From Cloacimonetes bacterium UBA3541 (lineage in GTDB: Bacteria > Cloacimonadota > Cloacimonadia > Cloacimonadales > Cloacimonadaceae): a DNA stretch of 38,932 nucleotides. The stretch covers positions 1-38,932 of the forward strand of contig DFOM01000062.1 of NCBI GenBank assembly GCA_002376725.1, read 5' to 3'. Shown here piece after piece: positions 1 through 8,270 of this stretch; the first letter of the stretch is position 1, and each line of letters opens with the position of its first letter. The notes under the pieces are model-generated. The model was not told the DNA's origin and did not search any database. It worked only from the letters and a program-made list of their open reading frames with translations. A program made the translations under genes and the position numbers.

Positions 1-22
1 TGGACATAAGCTGGACATAAAT
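1..22. repeat. Two copies of an 11-bp tandem repeat (cut by window edge)
   Basis: The first 22 bases are two 11-mers, TGGACATAAGC and TGGACATAAAT. They are the reverse complement of the unit repeated at 28001-28055. The array may continue to the left of the window. The rest of 23-161, up to the RNase P RNA, shows no gene. Confidence 0.7.
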
Positions 23-161
23 TAATCATATGTAAGCTTTCAAGATACAAAAAATCAATAACGAGCTGGCGAAATTAAGAAAGGATTAGCAGAAATTAAT
101 TTTTTTATTATAAAAACTTGCAGATATGCTTTGGAGATTAATTATTATTCTGAAAAGTGAG

Positions 162-552
162 ACTCACGGGAAAATAATAAGCCGGATTCTGTACCTCTTA
201 CATTAAGGAGGTTGATGTCCATTCCTCTACATCTATTCTCACGAATAGATTTTAGCTGCCTACCCAGAAGCCATAATCGTGCGGGCAACACTTCCTGACT
301 TCTCTATTTGGCATTGCACCGGATAAGGCTTTCCTGGCAAATCCTGTCACCAAGATTCCCGGTGGTCTCTTACACCACCATTTCACCCTTACCTGAAGTA
401 GATTTTATTAAAACGCTGCTTCAGGCGGTTTATTTCTGTGGAGCTAGCTCTGCATTACTGCAGCTTCCTGTTAGGAAGTATCCTGCCCTTTGGTGTCCAG
501 ACTTTCCTCTCCTACTTTTCAGTAGCAGCGAACATCTAATTTTCCCGTGAGC
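162..552 (-). ncRNA. rnpB: RNase P RNA (bacterial type A)
   Basis: Catalytic RNA of ribonuclease P, which removes 5' leaders from pre-tRNAs. On the minus strand the hallmark conserved blocks occur in order: GAGGAAAGTCTGGAC close to the 5' end (about 498-513), GGTAAGGGTGAAATGGTGG in the middle (about 375-395), and ACAGAATCCGGCTTA at the 3' end (about 177-191). The ends are set by a 14-base-pair P1 helix between 539-552 and 162-175 (GCTCACGGG pairing with CCCGTGAGT plus the flanking A/T run). The length of about 390 bases is normal for type A. An 80-codon open frame on the plus strand here is a shadow. Confidence 0.95.
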
Positions 553-588
553 TTAAAGATATTATAAATTAATTTGATATTTTGGCAA
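553..588 (-). promoter_or_regulatory. sigma-70 promoter of RNase P RNA
   Basis: On the minus strand, TTGCCA (583-588) is the -35 and a perfect TATAAT (561-566) is the -10, with a 16-base spacer. Eight bases separate the -10 from the predicted RNA 5' end at 552, the expected distance to +1. The rest of 553-688 is AT-rich with no gene. Confidence 0.8.
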
Positions 589-688
589 GGAAAAAATAGC
601 TGCTTATCTTGTAAATTTATTACTTTCTATATTATCAGAAATTAGCCCAATTTCAGTTCAGCAAATTTTCGTATGAGATGTTATTGAT

Positions 689-1498
689 TTACAAGATTTT
701 CATAATTGCTTTAACTCTATCTATGGGAATAGCAAATCCAATGCCTATATTATCTCCTGTTCCTGAAACTATAAAGGTATTAATACCTATAACTTCACCC
801 TTAACATTTACCAGAGGACCCCCACTATTACCGGGATTAATAGCTGCATCAGTTTGAATCATATTGGTGTATCTATGACCATTTTGGGGTTGAAAACTTC
901 TATTAAGCGCTGAAATAACGCCGACGGAAACAGATGGTTTAGGGTCACTCATCATAAATCCATAAGGATTACCTAAAGCGATAGCCCATTCACCAATAAG
1001 TAATTCTTTAGCAGTTCCAAGTTTTGCATATGGGAAATTATTACCATCTATTTTCAATTTAGCTATATCATAAGTGTTGTCCACTCCTACCACTTTTGCG
1101 ATGAATTCTCGTTTATCCGGAAGCACAACTTTTATTTCTGATGCACCTTCTATCACATGAGCATTCGTAATAATATATCCATTTTCATCATAAATGATGC
1201 CACTTCCGATACTTACTACTTCTCTTTGTATGGGTATATCTCCAAAGAAATCAAATATACTGAATCCAAATCCAGGTCTAATAAGCTGCGTTTTGGTAAC
1301 ATTAACACTTACTACGGCTGGTTCCACTAATTGAACAGCAGCGGTAATTTCATTATGGCGTTGATTGAGTGAAGGGTCAACAATAGTAGTAGTAGAAGTA
1401 GGAGATTTAGTTTCCTTCTGATTTATAAGCACTAGCGTGATACCAGCATTAAGAATAAGGACTGCCAGGGCAATAATGATGATATCTGATGTTTTCAT
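689..1498 (-). CDS. HtrA/Deg-type trypsin-like serine protease without PDZ domain
   Basis: Membrane-anchored or secreted S1C serine protease, presumably working in periplasmic protein quality control. Residues 5-25 form one hydrophobic segment (signal anchor). A low-complexity Ser/Thr linker follows, then a trypsin-like domain at about 50-265. The catalytic triad is visible: His114 in TNAHVIEG, Asp144 in NTYDIAKLKI, Ser225 in GNSGGPLV. The protein ends at residue 269, just after the protease domain, so the one or two PDZ domains of DegP/DegS/DegQ are absent. The stop is a plain TAA with no sign of a frameshift into a PDZ remnant. It is the last gene of the minus cluster, 8 bases after the DUF116 gene. 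Class assignment is secure; substrate and exact subfamily are not known. Confidence 0.9.
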   Translation of the reverse strand: MKTSDIIIIALAVLILNAGITLVLINQKETKSPTSTTTIVDPSLNQRHNEITAAVQLVEPAVVSVNVTKTQLIRPGFGFSIFDFFGDIPIQREVVSIGSGIIYDENGYIITNAHVIEGASEIKVVLPDKREFIAKVVGVDNTYDIAKLKIDGNNFPYAKLGTAKELLIGEWAIALGNPYGFMMSDPKPSVSVGVISALNRSFQPQNGHRYTNMIQTDAAINPGNSGGPLVNVKGEVIGINTFIVSGTGDNIGIGFAIPIDRVKAIMKIL

Positions 1499-1506
1499 AA
1501 ATTTTC

Positions 1507-2262
1507 CTATTTAAACTGTTTTATAGCAAACTCAACAAAAGATATGTTTACCGGAGTTTTTTCATTAGAAACTGTATATTGTTCATTTAAGACGGCATAA
1601 ACCGGATAAGTCCAGTTGTCTCTTAGACCATTAACCAGCTCTTGAGCTGTAGCAACGGTAACAATAACGGTAGGATTTTTTTCTGCAATCATTTTTCTCT
1701 CTAAAAAACCTCCTGTAGCAACAGCGGCATCAACATTATGTTCGGTTATAAGCTTCTTAATTTTAGCTATATCACATCCTCCGCATTCTTCACATTTGAT
1801 AATATCATTAGTAATGCGAATGGTGCAATCATCTTTCTGAAGACAATGAGGTAGTAGAACAAGAATATTTATGTTACGGATATCTTTTTGGTCGGTAAGA
1901 ACTATCTCATTATTGAAGTATAAGAATGATATAATCAGATTTTTTTTGGAGGAGAAAGTAATATAAGCTAAGCCTTTAGCTAGGGGGTAATAAATGTTAA
2001 AAAGCATCCATTTACTAAGCTTTTGAAGCCAGCGAGGTTTTAATCTGGTATGAGTAGAGAAGAGGGTAATTATCCAGCCTAAAATAATAAAAATAAGTAT
2101 GGCTAGTAGTATAATAAAAAGTATTCTAACCCAATTAGCCAGTAATGGTTGAGCGAAAACACTAAATAATATTATCAGAAATACAGCACTTATAATGAGC
2201 AGACTGATGCTAACAAAAGCGGGAAACTTTATAACTGAGAGGTAAAGGTCCTGATCTTTCAT
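1507..2262 (-). CDS. DUF116 family membrane protein
   Basis: Function unknown. Two strongly hydrophobic segments (about 13-37 and 45-68) form an N-terminal membrane anchor. The C-terminal half matches my memory of Pfam DUF116: five cysteines at 140, 146, 157, 160 and 163 (LPHCLQKDDC, then CEECGGC) could bind a metal or Fe-S cluster, followed by VDAAVATGGFLERKMI. It lies between fmt and the HtrA-like protease with gaps of 11 and 8 bases, so it is probably cotranscribed with the def-fmt pair. An association of DUF116 genes with fmt/def is plausible but is from memory. Family call fairly sure, role not. Confidence 0.75.
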   Translation of the reverse strand: MKDQDLYLSVIKFPAFVSISLLIISAVFLIILFSVFAQPLLANWVRILFIILLAILIFIILGWIITLFSTHTRLKPRWLQKLSKWMLFNIYYPLAKGLAYITFSSKKNLIISFLYFNNEIVLTDQKDIRNINILVLLPHCLQKDDCTIRITNDIIKCEECGGCDIAKIKKLITEHNVDAAVATGGFLERKMIAEKNPTVIVTVATAQELVNGLRDNWTYPVYAVLNEQYTVSNEKTPVNISFVEFAIKQFK

Positions 2263-2273
2263 AATTCCTCCCT

Positions 2274-3233
2274 TTAAGAATTTTGGAAAAATACTTTATT
2301 AAATGGTTCAAAACTTTCCCCTTCGGAAAGTCTTGCACCTAATTGATAAGCCCAGGCAGACATAACTTTCTTTCCTTCAGCCTGTACTTTAGTGATTAAG
2401 AGTTTACCATCCTGGCAATTAACTATAATACCTTTATTTTTAATAAATCCTGCAATCGTCCCTGTTTTATTATTTATAGAAAAGTCATACATCTCTGCTT
2501 GTAGAATTTTGAGGTTAGTATTATGAATAAATGTTCTTGCACCTGGATGAGGAGAAAATGCCCGAATCTGATTAAATATATTTCTAATTTTATCTTTCCA
2601 GTTTATCCATAAATCTTGTTTATCAAATTTATGTGTGTAGGAAGCTAAGTTTTCATTTTGCGGTCTCACAGTTAAAGTTTTATCTTTAATAGCAGGTAGA
2701 ATTTCCCCTAGTAATTCAGCTGATATATTAGCCAGTTTTTCTTCTAAAGAGCCAAAGTTATCTTCTGACTGGATAACTAATTCTCTTTGGGCTAAGATTG
2801 GACCAGCATCCAGACGAGAGGTAAGCTTAAAAATAGTAGTTCCTGTTTTGTTTTCTCCATTAAGAAGAGCAGTTTGAATAGGAGTTGGACCCCGATATTT
2901 AGGAAGCAAAGATGGATGAATGTTAATGGCACCCAAGAGAGGAATTTGTCTTACTTCTTTTTTAATTATTTCACCATAGGAAGCGGTTATAAGTAGTTCA
3001 GGATTTAATTGTTTAATTTTTGCTATACTTTCACTGGAATTAATACTTTTAGGTTGATAAAGCTCCAATTTTTGGTCTTTAGCGAAACGAGCAATAGGAC
3101 AGGGTTTAATTCTTTGTTTGCGTCCTGCTGGTTTATCTGGCTGGCTAATAATTAGTAATAACTGATGCTTTTCTTTAAGTTTAATAATAGTAGGAATGCC
3201 AAATTTGGAGCTTCCAGCAAATATAATCTTCAT
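2274..3233 (-). CDS. fmt: Methionyl-tRNA formyltransferase
   Basis: Transfers a formyl group from 10-formyl-tetrahydrofolate to initiator Met-tRNA before translation starts. I chose the ATG at 3233 (protein MKIIFAGSSKFGIPT, 319 aa). The frame stays open to 3281, but that extension overlaps the end of def and adds residues the family lacks. The N-terminal hydrolase fold has the folate-site motif NIHPSLLPKYRGPTPIQ (catalytic Asn and His) and the downstream LDAGPIL aspartate. The C-terminal Formyl_trans_C domain follows from about 200. The ribosome binding site is weak (AGG). It lies 16 bases after def, the classical def-fmt pair; an initiator tRNA gene is elsewhere in the window. Confidence 0.95.
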   Translation of the reverse strand: MKIIFAGSSKFGIPTIIKLKEKHQLLLIISQPDKPAGRKQRIKPCPIARFAKDQKLELYQPKSINSSESIAKIKQLNPELLITASYGEIIKKEVRQIPLLGAINIHPSLLPKYRGPTPIQTALLNGENKTGTTIFKLTSRLDAGPILAQRELVIQSEDNFGSLEEKLANISAELLGEILPAIKDKTLTVRPQNENLASYTHKFDKQDLWINWKDKIRNIFNQIRAFSPHPGARTFIHNTNLKILQAEMYDFSINNKTGTIAGFIKNKGIIVNCQDGKLLITKVQAEGKKVMSAWAYQLGARLSEGESFEPFNKVFFQNS

Positions 3234-3249
3234 TATAGGTTTTCCTATC

Positions 3250-3804
3250 TTATTCTTCGCAACGGATATTAACTCCATCAACGGTGTTCTTTTGTAATTC
3301 TTTCAACTTATTTCTTATTTTCAACCTGGCAATAGTACTTAAATGGTCAGTAAATAGAATTCCATCCAGATGGTCACATTCGTGTTGAACAATTACGGCT
3401 GGATATCCTGAAAGTTTTATTCTGTGTTGTTCGTTTTTTATATCAGTATAGGAAACAGTTATGTTTGATGGTCTAACCACTTTAGCATAAATATCAGGAA
3501 TACTAATACATCCTTCCTCGGTTTCAGTTTCTCCACTACTTTCTTCAATTATAGGATTGATCATAACTAGAGGAGATTGTTTTTTGGGGTTATCTTTTCT
3601 TTCCGCATCAATAACGATAATACGTTTATTAACACCAACCTGAGGAGCAGCAAGTCCAACGCCATCCCATTGATACATAGTAGCGATAAGGTCCTCAGCA
3701 AATTGGGATATGTTTTCGTCAATAACTTGCACTTCCTCACACTTAAGTCTGAGGACTTTATCGCCATAGATATGGATAGGTAATAATTTAGGTTTACGGG
3801 ACAT
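3250..3804 (-). CDS. def: Peptide deformylase
   Basis: Metalloenzyme that removes the N-formyl group from nascent proteins. All three family motifs are present: GVGLAAPQVG, EEGCISIP (metal-ligand Cys) and HECDHLDG (HExxH metal-binding helix). The length of 184 aa is normal. It is preceded by yajC with an 8-base gap and followed by fmt, so the two enzymes of the formylation cycle are made together. Confidence 0.96.
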   Translation of the reverse strand: MSRKPKLLPIHIYGDKVLRLKCEEVQVIDENISQFAEDLIATMYQWDGVGLAAPQVGVNKRIIVIDAERKDNPKKQSPLVMINPIIEESSGETETEEGCISIPDIYAKVVRPSNITVSYTDIKNEQHRIKLSGYPAVIVQHECDHLDGILFTDHLSTIARLKIRNKLKELQKNTVDGVNIRCEE

Positions 3805-3812
3805 TTGACTTA

Positions 3813-4163
3813 TTAAGCATTAGCTTTTTCGCTGGAGCTTACAATGTTGGCAATAGCACCTTTCTGGATTTCAATTCTAATATGGTTATTATCATCTATT
3901 TCCAGGACAACCGTATTCTTATCTGGTTTGATGGATACTATACGTCCATAGATTCCGGAAGTTGTAATCACTTTATCATTCTCTTTCAGGCTATCCAGCA
4001 TTTTTTGTAATTCTTTCTGCTTTTTTTGTTGTGGCATAATCATTAGAAAATACATAACCACGAATAGCAGAATTAGAATAATTAAAGTGCTCATTCCGCT
4101 CGCACCAGAACTTTGTTTTGCTTGTGCACTGTTGGTTGCAGCTTGAAGTAGATTAAATATCAT
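3813..4163 (-). CDS. yajC: Sec translocase accessory subunit YajC
   Basis: Small inner-membrane protein of the SecDF-YajC holotranslocon. It has a short N-terminal stretch, one transmembrane helix (about 24-43, STLIILILLFVVMYFLMIMP), the conserved QQKKQKELQKMLDSLKENDK segment, and a C-terminal beta-rich domain with VITTSGIYGRIVSI. At 116 aa it is typical. The start is supported by AAAGGAG just upstream of ATG. Gaps of 11 bases to pgpA and 8 to def indicate one transcript. Confidence 0.93.
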   Translation of the reverse strand: MIFNLLQAATNSAQAKQSSGASGMSTLIILILLFVVMYFLMIMPQQKKQKELQKMLDSLKENDKVITTSGIYGRIVSIKPDKNTVVLEIDDNNHIRIEIQKGAIANIVSSSEKANA

Positions 4164-4174
4164 TTTTTCTCCTT

Positions 4175-4660
4175 TTAGCCAAAGAATTTTGGCGCTATAA
4201 GTTTTATAAAATGGATCAGGATATTAGTATAGACTCCTGCTATTAAATCGTCTATAACAATACCCCAACCTCTGGGAATTTTTTGTGAAATCTTAATCGG
4301 AAATGGCTTGGCAATATCCAAAGCCCGGAAAATAACAAAAGCATAAACAGCCAATAAAAACGACTTAGGTAATAGCAAAACACTTAGAAAAAAACCGCAT
4401 ACCTCGTCAATCACTATTTGAGGAGCGTCTTTTCCCAGCTTTTCTTCTGCTTTAGAACTTAACCATACCGCTAAGACAATTAAGATAATTAGAAATCCGC
4501 TGTACCAGATCCATCCTTTACCTGAGAATAACATTTGCGGAAGCAGAAGATAAATAGCTGCTGCCACAAGAGTGCCATAGGTCCCGGGAGCATAAGGAAT
4601 AAATCCTACTCCAAAAACAGAAGCCAGGAAGGTTTCCAAAGATAAGGATTTAGAATTCAT
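4175..4660 (-). CDS. pgpA: Phosphatidylglycerophosphatase A
   Basis: Dephosphorylates phosphatidylglycerol phosphate to phosphatidylglycerol in the inner membrane. PgpA motifs are visible: GVGFIPYAPGTYGTL near the N-terminus, the acidic VIDEVCGFF, RALDIAKPFPI, and GWGIVIDDLIAGVYTN at the C-terminus. Several hydrophobic helices occur between them. 161 aa is the normal size. Its ATG overlaps the stop of the SurA-like gene by four bases, so translation is probably coupled. Confidence 0.93.
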   Translation of the reverse strand: MNSKSLSLETFLASVFGVGFIPYAPGTYGTLVAAAIYLLLPQMLFSGKGWIWYSGFLIILIVLAVWLSSKAEEKLGKDAPQIVIDEVCGFFLSVLLLPKSFLLAVYAFVIFRALDIAKPFPIKISQKIPRGWGIVIDDLIAGVYTNILIHFIKLIAPKFFG

Positions 4661-5919
4661 TGCTTAATGATTTCAACATAAGTTTCTTTTATTAATTTAT
4701 TTATCCATTCATTATATGCTGATTGTAACTTATACTGGTAAAGAACATTGTAGATTTTGTTTTTAACTTCTTCATAGGTGAAAATACGGGGTGGAATTTC
4801 TTTTAGACGGACAAAAAGATATAGTGTCCCATCTTTTTCTATGACAGGAGTCATTTTTCCAACAGGAGTTGCTAAAATATAGCTTTTAAAGGGTTCTGGA
4901 AATTCATTTTCTGCTAACTCACCTATAATACCTTTATTTTTAGTCACATCTGGATCAGTAGAATATTGTAAAGCAAGTTCGGTGAAAGAGCTTTGTCCAC
5001 TTTCATAAAGTTCACGAACTCTTTCCATTATTGCATAGGCAGCTAAACTATCTGATTTTGTGGGTTGAACTAGTTTTAGTATATGACTTGCTCGCACTTC
5101 ATCTCTTCTTTTATCAGTAAGTTTTATGATATGATAACCATTCTCACTGCGAATAATGTCAGATATTTCTCCTACATCCATTGAGAAAGCAGTATCTTCT
5201 ATAGGTTTTAACATCATTCCACGGCTAAAGTAACCTAAATCTCCGCCTCTAATTTTACTTGGACAATCACTTATCTCACTTGCTAAAGAGGCAAAATCCG
5301 TTCCTGCGTCAATTCTCTTTTTAATTTCTTGCATCTGCTTATAAATAAAATCTTCTGTTGCTTTACTGGGAGTAATTTTATACATTATCATTCCGGTTTC
5401 CCAGGTTATAGGTTTCACAGCCATAGTATCCTTAGTTGCTTCATAAAATTCTTGCATTTCTTCTTCAGTTACAGAGACTTGCGAGCTTACATATAAGTCA
5501 ATTAATTGTTGTGACATAGCGCTGTTTTTAATTTCTTCAATAAAATATTCTAATAATTCAGCTTCCGTGAGATTTTCTTTTGCTAATGCAGCTTGGAACT
5601 CTTGAGGAGATGGATATTGAGATTTCATTTCTGATAGATAGTTCTGGGCATATCTTTTTATTTTATCTTCATCAATTTTAATGCCCAGTTCTTTAGCTTT
5701 CTGGGAAATAACCTTTTGTTCTATTATTTCTTGTAAAGCCATATCTTGAGAAATATATTCTTTAGGTATTCCTGCTGCTTGCATTTGATACATCATTTTA
5801 TAAACATCACTTAATAGAATAATATCTGGTCCTACTTTAGCTACAATACGATCAACCAGTTCTGCCGAAAGTGCAAAAATGAGGAATGAAGTTAAAACGA
5901 TTAGAATTATTTTTTTCAT
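4657..5919 (-). CDS. SurA-like periplasmic peptidyl-prolyl isomerase/chaperone
   Basis: Periplasmic foldase expected to escort outer-membrane proteins. Residues 1-19 are a signal peptide (MKKIILIVLTSFLIFALSA). A SurA N-terminal chaperone region (about 20-165) starts with DRIVAKVGPDIILLSDV. Two parvulin-type rotamase domains follow, about 170-272 (ending NGYHIIKLTDKR) and 275-375 (starting ASHILKLVQP). This N-P1-P2-C order and the 420-aa length are those of SurA. It sits between another parvulin-like lipoprotein gene (24-base gap) and pgpA (4-base overlap). Confidence 0.9.
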   Translation of the reverse strand: MKKIILIVLTSFLIFALSAELVDRIVAKVGPDIILLSDVYKMMYQMQAAGIPKEYISQDMALQEIIEQKVISQKAKELGIKIDEDKIKRYAQNYLSEMKSQYPSPQEFQAALAKENLTEAELLEYFIEEIKNSAMSQQLIDLYVSSQVSVTEEEMQEFYEATKDTMAVKPITWETGMIMYKITPSKATEDFIYKQMQEIKKRIDAGTDFASLASEISDCPSKIRGGDLGYFSRGMMLKPIEDTAFSMDVGEISDIIRSENGYHIIKLTDKRRDEVRASHILKLVQPTKSDSLAAYAIMERVRELYESGQSSFTELALQYSTDPDVTKNKGIIGELAENEFPEPFKSYILATPVGKMTPVIEKDGTLYLFVRLKEIPPRIFTYEEVKNKIYNVLYQYKLQSAYNEWINKLIKETYVEIIKQ

Positions 5920-5943
5920 TATATTCCTTTTTAATTTGTAAGA

Positions 5944-6759
5944 TTAATAATAGTAGTAGATATTGTTATTTTTCATCTTTAGTTCACGCACTAAATCGTT
6001 GTATAATTGTTGTTTCTTATCTTTTAAGAGTAGGTCATAGATTTCCTTACGGTAATCTACAAAAGTGGCTTCTTGCTTTCCTTCTCTTTGTTCTGTGCAA
6101 CGGATGATATAAGTTTTATTATCAACTGTAACTATGTCAGGTTCGTTAATCTTAAGTTTCTGAGCAGTTTTCCAGAATAGAGAATCAGGACTATTAGCAG
6201 AGACAAAACCCATTCTTCCCTGTTTATATTTTAATTCTTCTAAGGAATTTTCTAGTGCTGCCTGATTAAAATCATATTCTCCACTTTTGATTCTATTTAG
6301 AAGTGCTTTAGCGGTATTTTCATTTGAACAGAGTATCCTTTGGATATTATATTCCATAAGTTTTCTATTGAAATCTGCTTGATGTAAGCGATAATAATTA
6401 AACATTTCCTCTTCGCTGATAGTTAAATTAGCCAATCTTTGGGCAAGTAAAGCATTAGCCTTAACTTTTTTTACGGCATAATCTATACGCAGTTTAGTAG
6501 CTTTTTCTTCACTAATTTTTTCTCTATCTGCTTCTTGCGCCAAAACTGTTAGATTGACCCAATTTTCTATTTCCTTCCTTTTCTGAGCTTCACTTAAATT
6601 ATTCCATTGTTCTTCTGTGTAAAGAGAACAAAATGATTCTAAAGTTAGAATTTCTCCATTAACTTCTGCTAATGGAGTTGATTCTTCTTTTCCCTTTTTT
6701 AGCTCACAGCCAGAGCATAGTATAAATATTAGTATTACTAAGTTTAATATTTTTTTCAT
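5944..6759 (-). CDS. Parvulin-like (SurA/PrsA type) lipoprotein
   Basis: A second foldase-like protein, probably membrane-tethered. The N-terminus has a short hydrophobic signal ending in CSGC at about residue 18, a plausible but non-ideal lipobox. The next block, LAEVNGEILTLESF, is the usual opening of SurA/PrsA N-domains. A helical chaperone region follows, and about 135-225 looks like a degenerate rotamase domain ending DNKTYIIRCTEQ. At 271 aa it is shorter than PrsA/SurA, and isomerase activity is uncertain. It is 3 bases downstream of the 413-aa lipoprotein gene and directly before the SurA-like gene, so the three probably form one envelope-assembly unit. Confidence 0.75.
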   Translation of the reverse strand: MKKILNLVILIFILCSGCELKKGKEESTPLAEVNGEILTLESFCSLYTEEQWNNLSEAQKRKEIENWVNLTVLAQEADREKISEEKATKLRIDYAVKKVKANALLAQRLANLTISEEEMFNYYRLHQADFNRKLMEYNIQRILCSNENTAKALLNRIKSGEYDFNQAALENSLEELKYKQGRMGFVSANSPDSLFWKTAQKLKINEPDIVTVDNKTYIIRCTEQREGKQEATFVDYRKEIYDLLLKDKKQQLYNDLVRELKMKNNNIYYYY

Positions 6760-6762
6760 ATT

Positions 6763-8004
6763 TTAAAGAAAAGGAGGGGTATAGGTTACTCTTAGTTTTG
6801 GTTTTTTCTCTGGAGGAATGTTACTATCATTAAAATGCCAAAATTCTATCTTTCCGTAGTTCTTTAATTCTTGCATAGACCTAATAACTATCCCATAATT
6901 TTCTTTATCTTGGGAAGTATAAGCTTGAATTAAGGGAGTTATATTAACTATTAAACTATCTCCTCTAATATAAGATTGAGTGGTAATTCCAGAAGCAAGT
7001 TGATCATCAGAAATTGCTATAGCTTCACTTATATCCAAAGAATCATTAACCCTATCCGCTCTAATACTATACTGAGTGGAGGTATCATAATAAGGATTTT
7101 CTTTAACATAGAAGATAAGATCTGCACGATTAATAGTAGTTCGCTTAAGTTGAATTTCATTAAGTGGATTTCCCTCTTCATCCTGGAATAATAAATAATC
7201 TAAAGGAAAATATAAAAACAATCTGGAAGGAGGAATATTGCTTAATACCCATTGATCGGTAAGTATAGGGGCAATATCATCATCAATGCGATAACTATCC
7301 TTGGTACAATATTGTTCATATTTCTTTTCCGTTTGTTCTTCTTCATTGGTTCTGTAAAGAAATCGGAGTTTTGGTCCAGAACCAGATTCCAGAGATTTAA
7401 TTTCTATATAGGAATCCTCTCCTGTTTTTATAGCTAAAGTCAATCCCAGAGTATCTGCTTCTGAAGTCCATTGTTCTAAAGCTTCTAGAGGAATGGGTAT
7501 TTTAATTTGAGTTCCAGATGTGCTAATAGTATCAGTTATGGTAAATGATTGAGGAGTGATTAGAGTCAAATTTGAATCTTGTATAAGATTAGTGCTATCG
7601 GCAGCCCAGCTTTGATTTAGTTTATAAACTTTCAACTCTACTGGATTGTTAGAAGTAGGAAATTTTCGGGTAAGAACAAGACTAAGATAGGTAGAATCTT
7701 GATAAGCAGCTGGTATATGAAAATCTTCAACAGAAGGAAGATTCGTAAAACGCATAAAAGCAACAGATTCAATATTATTATAATTTCCACACACTAAACT
7801 GGTTTCGGTTCCTTTTATAGAAACAGTTCCTGGAAAACTATATCCAGCTACTACATTTAAAGTTGTAGTATAAGTCATAGGTCTAACATTAGACCAGTTA
7901 TTTCCCGTTGGATTATGACCTTTAATACAGCTACTAAGTAGAATCGCAAAAAATAAGGTTGCAACGAGGAGTAATCTCAATTTTGAAAGATGAATAGCTT
8001 TCAT
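6763..8004 (-). CDS. Lipoprotein of unknown function, DNRLRE-like domains
   Basis: I do not recognise a named family with certainty. The protein starts with a lysine-rich n-region, a hydrophobic core and a lipobox ending LLSSC, so it should be a lipoprotein. The rest is beta-strand-rich. Two stretches (about 45-215 and 240-413) end in similar GPKLRFLYRT and KPKLRVTYTP motifs, which resemble the ends of DNRLRE/CBM-like modules. They suggest a duplicated jelly-roll domain. It is the first gene of the minus cluster and the closest gene to the left DnaA-box cluster. Its place before two foldase genes suggests an envelope role, by context only. Confidence 0.55.
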   Translation of the reverse strand: MKAIHLSKLRLLLVATLFFAILLSSCIKGHNPTGNNWSNVRPMTYTTTLNVVAGYSFPGTVSIKGTETSLVCGNYNNIESVAFMRFTNLPSVEDFHIPAAYQDSTYLSLVLTRKFPTSNNPVELKVYKLNQSWAADSTNLIQDSNLTLITPQSFTITDTISTSGTQIKIPIPLEALEQWTSEADTLGLTLAIKTGEDSYIEIKSLESGSGPKLRFLYRTNEEEQTEKKYEQYCTKDSYRIDDDIAPILTDQWVLSNIPPSRLFLYFPLDYLLFQDEEGNPLNEIQLKRTTINRADLIFYVKENPYYDTSTQYSIRADRVNDSLDISEAIAISDDQLASGITTQSYIRGDSLIVNITPLIQAYTSQDKENYGIVIRSMQELKNYGKIEFWHFNDSNIPPEKKPKLRVTYTPPFL

Positions 8005-8066
8005 ATATTACCTATAATACCTAGTTTATTAAATATTCTTTCTTTTAAAGTAGTATAAGTAGGCAA

Positions 8067-8259
8067 TGTGAATAAGTGGATAATAGGTCAAGTATTTTTT
8101 AAACCTATTGAAATAAAGCTTATTAATTTTGAAGCGTTCTTGGGGATAATTTGTGGGTAAGTTCATAGAAAATTCCTAGTTTTCCACAATCCCCTAAAAG
8201 AATAATCTTATATATGAGTTTATCCACATTTATCCACAGAAAATATCCACTTATCCACT
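8067..8259. other. DnaA-box cluster, left half of candidate oriC
   Basis: Between dnaA and the lipoprotein gene. Perfect TTATCCACA boxes occur at 8220-8228 and 8230-8238. TTATCCACT is at 8251-8259 and a weaker ATATCCACT at 8243-8251. One-mismatch boxes occur at 8180-8188 (TTTTCCACA) and, in the opposite orientation, at 8152-8160 (TGTGGGTAA), 8141-8149 (TGGGGATAA), 8075-8083 and 8067-8075. Such density, on the 3' side of dnaA, is the signature of a replication origin. Confidence 0.75.
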
Positions 8260-8270
8260 TCATATTAATT

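Noticed and set aside
308..550. 80-codon open frame on the plus strand
   Set aside because: It lies wholly within the RNase P RNA on the opposite strand, and its sequence is explained by conserved RNA motifs.
3233..3281. Longer fmt start overlapping def
   Set aside because: The added 16 residues are not family-like; they are the def end read in another frame, and MKIIFAG is the conserved N-terminus.
8136..8153. 18-mer GTTCTTGGGGATAATTTG similar (2 mismatches) to 19496-19513
   Set aside because: A match of this length with two differences is expected by chance in 39 kb of AT-rich DNA, and the contexts are unrelated.
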